From Campylobacteraceae bacterium (GTDB taxonomy: Bacteria > Campylobacterota > Campylobacteria > Campylobacterales > Campylobacteraceae): a DNA stretch of 44,155 bases. How positions within the stretch are numbered: the stretch's first letter is position 1; each line of letters opens with the position of its first letter. Location: assembly GCA_031263195.1 (NCBI GenBank), contig JAISGD010000020.1, positions 1 through 44,155 on the forward strand, in the 5' to 3' direction. Positions 36,287 to 44,155 of the stretch are shown piece after piece. The notes under the pieces were generated by a model. The model had not been told where the DNA came from, ran no database searches, and saw only the letters and a list, made by a program, of their open reading frames with translations. Both the position numbers and the translations under genes were made by a program.

Positions 36287-36994
36287 TTGAGAATATTTGA
36301 ACTCACATGCACAGCATACTTAAAAGATGATATTGAATTTAAAAGCAGTTTCGATGCTATAGCAAAGTATATAAGTTATTCACTGCATTTAGCTGAGCTT
36401 GGTTCAATACATGAAGGTAAGGATTATAAATATTATACATTTGGAAGTTTTCATCCTACAGAAAAAGATAAAATTTACAAGAAAGGTAAAATCTATAAAT
36501 TCACAATACGAACATTAAATAAAACTCTTGCCCAAGCTTTTTACAATACACTAAAAAACAATACAAACAATAGATATTTTACCGTTGTCGAAACTATAAA
36601 AAAAGATATTTCTCAATTTTTTATAAATGAGTTATATAGTGTCTCTCCTGTCATAGTTTCTGTGGATAATGGAAGATTTTGGACGATAAAAGAGAGTGGC
36701 GATGTAGAACAACTTAGAGAATTGCTGCACAATAATATAGAAAAAAAATACAAAAGTTTTTTTGGTGAAGATATGGATGTTAAGCAGAATTTTATACAAT
36801 TTATTGAGATTAAAAATAGGGTTCCACAAAATATTGTAATAGCAAAAGATAATAAAAGTATTTGTTTTTTTGGCAATAAATTAAAGATAATTCCAAATGA
36901 AGATGAAATTTCACAAAAGCTTGCATTTGGTGCTTTCGGATGCGGTTTGGGTGAGAAAAATAGCTACGGCGGCGGGTTTTGTATATGGAGATAA
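36287..36994 (+). CDS. cas6: CRISPR-associated endoribonuclease Cas6
   Basis: Cas6 cuts the precursor CRISPR RNA within its repeat. The 235-residue product has the RAMP fold pattern with a C-terminal glycine-rich loop (FGCGLGEKNSYGGGF). The start is a TTG with AAAAGGT upstream. It is the first gene of the cas operon. A catalytic His is not assignable by eye, as Cas6 active sites vary. Confidence 0.8.
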   Translation: MRIFELTCTAYLKDDIEFKSSFDAIAKYISYSLHLAELGSIHEGKDYKYYTFGSFHPTEKDKIYKKGKIYKFTIRTLNKTLAQAFYNTLKNNTNNRYFTVVETIKKDISQFFINELYSVSPVIVSVDNGRFWTIKESGDVEQLRELLHNNIEKKYKSFFGEDMDVKQNFIQFIEIKNRVPQNIVIAKDNKSICFFGNKLKIIPNEDEISQKLAFGAFGCGLGEKNSYGGGFCIWR

Positions 36995-37005
36995 AGGGAG
37001 AAAAT

Positions 37006-38679
37006 TTGTCCAAAGAAAATGATACGGTTACTAAGGAATTTAAAGTAAAAGATGTATTTTACAATAATGGTATTGTAAACTTGTATCAATTTTTGAAAGT
37101 TAAATATTTTAATTTAGAAATAACTTTATCGGGAGATAGTCTGTTAATTACTCTTAGTATTGCAAATGAAAAAAAGATATATTTTGAAATACTCAATGCC
37201 TTTATAAAAGAGTATAAAATAGTTTATCAAACTGAAAACAATAGATACTATTTTGATGAGAAAAAATTAGATTTTATATTAGATAAAAAGTTTGATACAA
37301 AAGGTGGACAAAAAAACGATTTAAGAAACGGTGTATACCTTTATAAAAAAGTGACAGAATTTGGATTGACGAGAGAAAACGTTGAAAGACTGTATATTGA
37401 TTTTTGTGAAAAATTTAAACAAAAGCCTGAAAAAGAGTCCGATGGAAAACTAAAAGTTCCAAATAAAAACAATGAAGTGATTGTTGCAATTACATTGGAA
37501 GAAGCTATTGAGCGATTTGTTGAATATTTTGTTGGACAAGTTAACAGTTTACCCATAGATTCCAAAATACACTCTTTTGAAGACGGGCAAGAACATTTTC
37601 ACGATATGCTTAAGCATCCGCAAAATTATAAAATAGATAAATGGGACGCTCTAATCTATTGGTTTGGAGGTCGAATTGGTAATCTTCATGGTTCATCTTA
37701 TTACATTTATCCGAATTCATATAATTTAGAAGCTCTAAATAAATTTAAGAAGTCATTAGATATAGGTGATGATGATATAAAATATAGAGATAAAAATGAG
37801 CAACTGAAATCGACCGGTTCGAATATTGATTTTCCTAAAGCCTTAGAAAAAGATGGGATTAGCGCTAAAAATTTACATATTTTGCATAGTGCAGAGGAGT
37901 TTGAAGTTAAGTTTTTTATGTATCTATTTTCTACTTTTTATCATATAGAAGAAAGATATGAGAATGCAAAAGAGCGAAGAGCGGAAAGAGCAAAAGAACT
38001 CTACGAGACATTAAAATATATCAGCTTTACCGTATATACGGATGACGGAATGTTTAAAACATCATTGGAAGAATACACGAAAGCTTATTGGCTAATACAG
38101 TTTTTTTACAAACTAAAAGAAAAAGATCTTTTCAAATACTTATCTGACTTATTTGTTATTTTTTCATTATCGCAAGGTGCGCAAGAAAATGTCAATATGC
38201 GGCGATGGTGTCAAAATTTACTGAATTTTTCAGATTTAAGAAAAGAGTATTATTTGACGAGTTTTAATGCTTTAAAAAATAATTCAAAAGGTTTTTCCGG
38301 CAAATTGCTTTTTGAATTCGAGCAAATTTATTTAGAATTTATATCGGGAGACAAAAATATGGATACTCATATAGATGCAAAAAAAATAGGCGATGGTATT
38401 GGCCATTTTTGTGCGGAACTTGGAGATAAAGATTTATTGTTTAAATTGCGTAATATAAAAAATTATAAACAATTAATTTCTTATTTTAAAGATTTGAAAT
38501 TTTCAGCTTTAAAAAACGGAAGAGAATCAAAATTTTCAAAGGAATTTAATGATGCACTTGAGAATATTCTAAGCAATATTGAGGAAAATTGGGAGGTAGC
38601 GAGAGATTACATTGCTATTTATGCAATAGATAAGTTTAAAACCGTTAGTTTTGCAAAAAACAATAAACAAGGAGAATAA
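37006..38679 (+). CDS. cas8: Type I CRISPR large subunit (Cas8-like)
   Basis: About 557 residues. The TTG at 37006 is chosen because AAGGGAG ends five bases before it, but a TTG at 36979 or an ATG at 36985 cannot be excluded. Identification rests on position between cas6 and cas7 and on length, since large subunits are poorly conserved. The product is Lys-, Glu- and Asn-rich with no CxxC zinc motif that I can see. In the Cascade complex the large subunit recognises the PAM and helps R-loop formation. Subtype I-B is the best guess. Confidence 0.6.
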   Translation: MSKENDTVTKEFKVKDVFYNNGIVNLYQFLKVKYFNLEITLSGDSLLITLSIANEKKIYFEILNAFIKEYKIVYQTENNRYYFDEKKLDFILDKKFDTKGGQKNDLRNGVYLYKKVTEFGLTRENVERLYIDFCEKFKQKPEKESDGKLKVPNKNNEVIVAITLEEAIERFVEYFVGQVNSLPIDSKIHSFEDGQEHFHDMLKHPQNYKIDKWDALIYWFGGRIGNLHGSSYYIYPNSYNLEALNKFKKSLDIGDDDIKYRDKNEQLKSTGSNIDFPKALEKDGISAKNLHILHSAEEFEVKFFMYLFSTFYHIEERYENAKERRAERAKELYETLKYISFTVYTDDGMFKTSLEEYTKAYWLIQFFYKLKEKDLFKYLSDLFVIFSLSQGAQENVNMRRWCQNLLNFSDLRKEYYLTSFNALKNNSKGFSGKLLFEFEQIYLEFISGDKNMDTHIDAKKIGDGIGHFCAELGDKDLLFKLRNIKNYKQLISYFKDLKFSALKNGRESKFSKEFNDALENILSNIEENWEVARDYIAIYAIDKFKTVSFAKNNKQGE

Positions 38680-39601
38680 AATGTTTTTAAATATAGCTTA
38701 TATAGTTAAAGTGAACATAGCTTCACTAAACGGCGGCGAAGGAAGCGGCGGGAACATAACGGCAATGAAAAAGATTGCAAATGCAAATGGTGATGAGTTT
38801 GCATATATATCAGGTCAAGCTTTAAGAAGATACTTAAAAGAAACATTAATGCAATTGGGAGAAATTATTAGTTCTGTAGATGAGAGTGGAAACCCTACTT
38901 TTAAAGACGGAGATAAATTTTTAGAGCTTAATGAGAAGATGAAAGACGAAAAAAAACAAAAGATTTTTAAATCTGTTTGTGATTTGGATCTATTTGGTTA
39001 TATGTTGCCAAAAGGAGGTAGAAGGTGGTCGCCTGTAAAGGTTACTCCTATGATTTCAATCCTTCCGTATAAAGGTGAATATGATTATTTGACAAGAAAA
39101 CAGAAAACTGCAGACGAAAGTGCAAAGAGCGGCAATATTGTGCAGGTTGAGATTGATACTTTTAATTTTATGAGGGGAAATATTATTGTAAATACAGCTC
39201 ATATAGGAAATGAAATTAATGAGTATACTTATGAGGTTAATAAAATCTTAAATATTGAAGAGAAAAATAGAAGATTGAATGTTTTGTTGGATGCTATAAA
39301 GTATTTTAATGGGGGAGCCAAACAAGCACGAAATCTTGAAGATATTGCTCCGAAATTTATTGTTATTGCAAAACAAAAAACAGGTAATCCGTTTTTGCTT
39401 AATGCTTTAAGCGTTGATACCAATGGCAATATCAATATAGAAAATATAAAAGAAGCCTTTCAAGGCAATGAGACAGAAAAGTATACTGTTGGGCTTACAA
39501 AGGGAATTTTTAATAATGAAGAAGAAATAAAAAATTCTTTTGAAAAAGTTGTAACTATTGCACAAGCTATTGATGAGTATAAAAATCTAATAAAAGTCTA
39601 A
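38651..39601 (+). CDS. cas7: CRISPR Cascade backbone protein Cas7 (Cst2/DevR-like)
   Basis: A 316-residue RAMP. The N-terminus IAYIVKVNIASLNGGEGSGGNITAMKKI with the internal ISGQALRRYLKETL and the GRRWSPVKVTPMISILPY block is typical of the DevR/Csa2 (Cst2) Cas7 family, found in subtype I-B and I-A systems. Cas7 coats the crRNA guide. The start at 38651 overlaps cas8; the ATG giving MFLNIAYIVKV at 38681 is equally likely, with GGAG just before it. Confidence 0.85.
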   Translation: MQKTINKENKMFLNIAYIVKVNIASLNGGEGSGGNITAMKKIANANGDEFAYISGQALRRYLKETLMQLGEIISSVDESGNPTFKDGDKFLELNEKMKDEKKQKIFKSVCDLDLFGYMLPKGGRRWSPVKVTPMISILPYKGEYDYLTRKQKTADESAKSGNIVQVEIDTFNFMRGNIIVNTAHIGNEINEYTYEVNKILNIEEKNRRLNVLLDAIKYFNGGAKQARNLEDIAPKFIVIAKQKTGNPFLLNALSVDTNGNINIENIKEAFQGNETEKYTVGLTKGIFNNEEEIKNSFEKVVTIAQAIDEYKNLIKV

Positions 39602-39603
39602 AA

Positions 39604-40326
39604 ATGAAATTTATAAGATTTGGTGTAGAGGGCATTTTAAATTCATTCAGGGTTCCTTTTTTTAGAACTTATCATAAAACATTTTTTGCGCCGCCAAAAA
39701 GTACAATTATTGGTATGTTGTGCAATATATCTTTAAAATCTCAAAAAGAATTTTTTGAGATTTTAAATAAAGAATCTATTGATGTTTCTGTTGTTATAAA
39801 CAGCATAAGCGGTAAAGCAAAAGAGTTATGGAGTTATAAAACTTTAAAAAAGGTGAATATGGGTAAGAGTGTTGTTAGGAGAGACAAGCTTTTTTTACCA
39901 ATATATACTATTTATCTACGGATACAAGATGACGCACTTTTTAAAAATACTTTAGAGTTTTTAACAAATCCAAAAAATATTCCATCATTGGGTCTTGATG
40001 ATGAACTGATAACAATCAAGAATATTACGGCCTTAAACAGTGAAATATTTGTGCAAAATAACACAAATAGAGTTAATTCAGTTTTTCTTGATAAAAACAT
40101 AAAATATAAAGTTCATATGGCCAAATATGACAAATTTTTAAAACTACCAACGCCAAACTTGGTTCCAACAAAATTTACAGCATTTGACTCTGAAGGAAAT
40201 AGAATTTCAAAAGAAGCCAAAGAGGAGTTTTTGCAAGTTGAATATATAAACTGCGAAGTGGAATTTTTGGAAAATATTGAAAGTTTTAGAGATATGGAAT
40301 TAGGCAATAGGGTAATTTTTTATTAA
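39604..40326 (+). CDS. cas5: CRISPR Cascade protein Cas5
   Basis: A 240-residue RAMP. The N-terminal pattern MKFIRFGVEGILNSFRVPFFRTYHKTFFAPPKSTIIGMLCNI matches Cas5, which caps the 5' end of the crRNA in Cascade. It begins two bases after the cas7 stop and its stop overlaps cas3 by one base (TAATG), so the operon is tightly coupled. Confidence 0.85.
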   Translation: MKFIRFGVEGILNSFRVPFFRTYHKTFFAPPKSTIIGMLCNISLKSQKEFFEILNKESIDVSVVINSISGKAKELWSYKTLKKVNMGKSVVRRDKLFLPIYTIYLRIQDDALFKNTLEFLTNPKNIPSLGLDDELITIKNITALNSEIFVQNNTNRVNSVFLDKNIKYKVHMAKYDKFLKLPTPNLVPTKFTAFDSEGNRISKEAKEEFLQVEYINCEVEFLENIESFRDMELGNRVIFY

Positions 40327-42524
40327 TGAAAATTTGGGCAAAGCGACTTGGCGAACAATACCAAACTATAGAAGGACATACAGATTGTGTTATAGAGGAG
40401 TCTTTAAAACAGATAGATGAATACACCATTCATAAAGTTTCAAAACTGACAAAATGGAATAAGGAAAAAATAAAAGATTTAATTTTTTTTTGCGCTTATT
40501 TTCATGATATTGGTAAAGCTACGAAAGAATTTCAAGAAACGATTAAAAATGGTTTAAAATCATATCATCCTATGTATTCTGCCAGCATTTTGGAGAACAT
40601 TGAAAAATTTGAATATAAAAATGAAGATATTTATATAAATCTATTGTTGATAGTTTCTTTAACTCATCATACTTTGATGCCATATACGGCAAATTCTTCA
40701 AAATTTACATTTTTGGATGAAGCAAAGGATTTTTTTGAAAATTATAGAAGCAAATATGAGCTATATATGCAAAAGACATGTAAGTATAATTTTGAATTTA
40801 AATTTTCAGAAAATATCAAGCTTGAGATTGAATGTATTGAGGATAGCCTAAAGTATATTGAAAACAATAATATATTAAGGACGCTTTATTCGTATATATC
40901 CGGTATTTTAAATATTGCCGATTGGTTGGCGAGTGCAAAATTTGCCAAGAATGCAACAAATATTACTTTTAATGTATTGCCCTCAAAGGAAGCTTTTATC
41001 AGTAAGCTATCTTTTGATAAATTAAGAAGTTTTCAGGAGAATTTATCCGAATGTGCAGGAAGCGTACTAGTTGAGATTCCAACAGGAGAAGGCAAAACAG
41101 AAGGCTCATTGCTTTGGGCAATTAACAACTTAAAAAATAAAAATACCAAAATAATATATACGCTCCCAACTCAAACGACGTCAAATAAACTATATGAGAG
41201 AATACAAAGTTTTTTTGATAAAGAAATGTGTGGTTTAATTCACTCCTCTGCAAAAGTTTATCTTGAAAAAGAGTACGAAAAAGATAATGGCTTTATTGAT
41301 GAAAACTTTAGAAGTGATTTTCTATTTAACAAAAGCTTTAATAAGCCAGTTACCGTTTCTACGATAGATTCACTATTAAAATATTTTATTAATATAGGAA
41401 GGTTTAATATTGCAATAAAAAATTTCCTTAACTCTGTAATTATAGTAGATGAAGTTCATTCTTATGATTTCAAATTGATGGGATTTTTAAAAAGATTTTT
41501 AGAACTTTGCAATAAGGAATATGAGGTAAAAGTATGTCTAATGAGTGCTTCAATTCCAAACAAAACCAAGCAATTGCTCGGAATCAAATCCTATCAAACA
41601 GTGCATCAAAACGACTTATTTAAGAAAAAAGCAAATCAAATTACCAAAAAAGAGTGTGTGATGGATGATGATTTTAATTTGCTGGAAGAAAAAATTTGTC
41701 TTAAGAAAAACACTTTAATTATAAGAAATACAGTCAGAAGCGCAACACTAACATATAAAAGGCTTAAAGAAAATCTTGATCCTGAAAAATTTGAAATTAT
41801 TCTGTACCATGCTGCTTTTAAGAAAATAGACAAAAATCAAAAAGAAAAATTGATTTTTGAAAAACTTGAAAAATCCAAAACAAATAAACCTTTGATTTTA
41901 ATAGCTACTCAAATTGTAGAAATTTCTTTGGATATAGATTTTGATATTTTATTTACTGATAATGCGCCGATTGATGCCTTAATTCAAAGATTTGGAAGGA
42001 TAAATCGTAAAAAATCTTTAAATAAAAAAGGGGAAGTATTTATATATAAATATGATAAAGCTTTTCCATATAAAAATACTTATATTTTAGAATTAACATT
42101 TGAAACTATTAAAGATGGATATTTTGAATTGAGTGAATATGTCAAATGGCTAAATATTGTATATGACAAGTTGTTTGTAGATGATATAAGTATAAAAAAT
42201 CGTATTTCCGGAATTTTTGATGACGCTTATGAAAAACATGATAAGAATTTGAAAAAATTGAATGCTATCGAACAATCGGAAGATAATTATGATTTGAGAG
42301 ATATTAATGTTCCTAGAGAGGATTTTTTGCTATATGATGATTTTATGAATGAAACAATTAATCCAAAAAACTACTACGAATACACGATATCTTTGCCGTC
42401 ATGTTATGCGAATAAATATTTATATATTCCTCAGGAAAAGCTAAAATATCGCATATTGAATTTAAAATATTCGTTCGAAAGCGGAATCGAGTTACCTATC
42501 GAAGACGAGGATGAAATTTGGTAA
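40326..42524 (+). CDS. cas3: CRISPR helicase-nuclease Cas3 (HD plus DExH)
   Basis: Cas3 unwinds and degrades DNA bound by Cascade. The 732-residue protein has an N-terminal HD nuclease domain (His18, His60-Asp61 in YFHDIGK, His81, His114-His115) followed by an SF2 helicase: Walker A PTGEGKT with Lys257, DEVH (375-378), motif III SAS in LMSASIP, and motif VI QRFGRINR (554-561). Both catalytic domains are intact. It overlaps cas5 and cas4. Confidence 0.93.
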   Translation: MKIWAKRLGEQYQTIEGHTDCVIEESLKQIDEYTIHKVSKLTKWNKEKIKDLIFFCAYFHDIGKATKEFQETIKNGLKSYHPMYSASILENIEKFEYKNEDIYINLLLIVSLTHHTLMPYTANSSKFTFLDEAKDFFENYRSKYELYMQKTCKYNFEFKFSENIKLEIECIEDSLKYIENNNILRTLYSYISGILNIADWLASAKFAKNATNITFNVLPSKEAFISKLSFDKLRSFQENLSECAGSVLVEIPTGEGKTEGSLLWAINNLKNKNTKIIYTLPTQTTSNKLYERIQSFFDKEMCGLIHSSAKVYLEKEYEKDNGFIDENFRSDFLFNKSFNKPVTVSTIDSLLKYFINIGRFNIAIKNFLNSVIIVDEVHSYDFKLMGFLKRFLELCNKEYEVKVCLMSASIPNKTKQLLGIKSYQTVHQNDLFKKKANQITKKECVMDDDFNLLEEKICLKKNTLIIRNTVRSATLTYKRLKENLDPEKFEIILYHAAFKKIDKNQKEKLIFEKLEKSKTNKPLILIATQIVEISLDIDFDILFTDNAPIDALIQRFGRINRKKSLNKKGEVFIYKYDKAFPYKNTYILELTFETIKDGYFELSEYVKWLNIVYDKLFVDDISIKNRISGIFDDAYEKHDKNLKKLNAIEQSEDNYDLRDINVPREDFLLYDDFMNETINPKNYYEYTISLPSCYANKYLYIPQEKLKYRILNLKYSFESGIELPIEDEDEIW

Positions 42525-43012
42525 AAATTACAGGAACTATGATTTCCTATTATTTTATTTGTAAAACAAAATTGTGGCTTAGTGCCAATCGTCTAAATCT
42601 TGAAGATAATAGCGAAGATGTTCATATAGGCAGGGTACTTCATGAGATAAATGAAGAAAAAAGTAAACATGCTGAGATATCACTGGGAAATGTCAAAATA
42701 GATAAAATAACAGATGATTATGTGATTGAATTTAAAAAGTCAGACTCTGACCCTGAAGCTGCAAAATGGCAATTGTTGCTTGAGCTTTTCACACTAAAGC
42801 AAAAAGGTATTGAGAAAAAAGGCAGACTTGAATATGCTGAAAAAAATAGACAAACAAAAACAGAAGTTGTGATGTTAGACGATGTGCATGAAGCCAAACT
42901 TTTAGAGATTTTTGAAGAAATAAATGCTTTGATTGAAGAAAAAATTCCTCCAAAGCCTGTTTTTGTATCAAAATGTAAAAAATGCGCTTATTATGAATAC
43001 TGTTTTATATAG
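42518..43012 (+). CDS. cas4: CRISPR-associated exonuclease Cas4
   Basis: Cas4 trims pre-spacers and helps PAM selection. The 164-residue product has Cys15 (YYFICKTKLW) and the C-terminal Cys153, Cys156 and Cys162 for an iron-sulfur cluster, His42 in GRVLHE, and Glu71-Lys73 in YVIEFKK of the RecB-like nuclease core. The TTG at 42518 fits the family's N-terminus (ITGTMISYYF); an ATG at 42539 would drop that. It overlaps cas3 by seven bases. Confidence 0.9.
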   Translation: MVKITGTMISYYFICKTKLWLSANRLNLEDNSEDVHIGRVLHEINEEKSKHAEISLGNVKIDKITDDYVIEFKKSDSDPEAAKWQLLLELFTLKQKGIEKKGRLEYAEKNRQTKTEVVMLDDVHEAKLLEIFEEINALIEEKIPPKPVFVSKCKKCAYYEYCFI

Positions 43013-43020
43013 GAGATTTA

Positions 43021-44155
<1,135 letters not shown>

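Overview
The window is an AT-rich chromosomal segment from a member of the Campylobacterota (former Epsilonproteobacteria), most likely Campylobacter or a close relative. Reasons: the order ruvC-dnaA-dnaN-gyrB around a recognisable origin, a rpsB-tsf-ABC ATPase-acidic protein-gmk-tatA-argS block and a nusA-small protein-miaB-acyltransferase block that match Campylobacter gene orders I remember, short extended -10 promoters without obvious -35 boxes, and frequent TTG/GTG starts. The species cannot be named from the sequence alone.

Layout. 1-2795: the tail of a filamentous-hemagglutinin/CdiA-like exoprotein, then two paralogous lipoproteins (the second split by a frameshift at an A8 run) and a decayed hemagglutinin-repeat remnant. 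2800-8249: replication block ruvC (minus), dnaA, an origin with DnaA boxes and a DnaA-trio-like unwinding element, dnaN and gyrB. 8250-11265: a membrane protein with degenerate GGDEF and EAL domains abutting gyrB, then queF and an HD-domain phosphohydrolase, translationally coupled. 11266-12378: a pseudogene and the SRP RNA gene (minus strand). 12379-16619: a conserved small protein, mnmG (minus), and an operon of riboflavin synthase, PgeF and a cupin. 16620-17677: a gene-poor stretch with tiny ORFs and a possibly broken membrane protein, then a structured leader before rpsB.

17678-24227: translation/export block rpsB, tsf, LolD/FtsE-like ATPase, acidic protein with a receiver-like N-terminus, gmk, tatA, argS. 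24249-27747: two tandem secreted lipoprotein metalloproteases (HELTH...E, M30-like). 27775-36134: housekeeping block nusA, HP0268-like small protein, miaB, DUF374 acyltransferase, outer-membrane protein, tilS, rimO, panC, prfB.

36148-44155: a complete-looking type I CRISPR-Cas operon (cas6-cas8-cas7-cas5-cas3-cas4-cas1-cas2, best fit subtype I-B), inserted after prfB and cut by the window end inside cas2. No CRISPR array lies inside the window; it is expected beyond the right edge. Cas6 should process crRNA; Cas8, Cas7 and Cas5 should form the Cascade complex; Cas3 should unwind and degrade the target; and Cas4, Cas1 and Cas2 should acquire spacers.

The points most worth a second look are the A8 frameshift in a surface lipoprotein next to the CdiA-like gene, the tandem M30-like proteases, the enzymatically dead GGDEF-EAL protein tied to gyrB, the origin architecture, the apparent absence of fliR from its usual place, and the type I Cas operon with its hard-to-classify large subunit.
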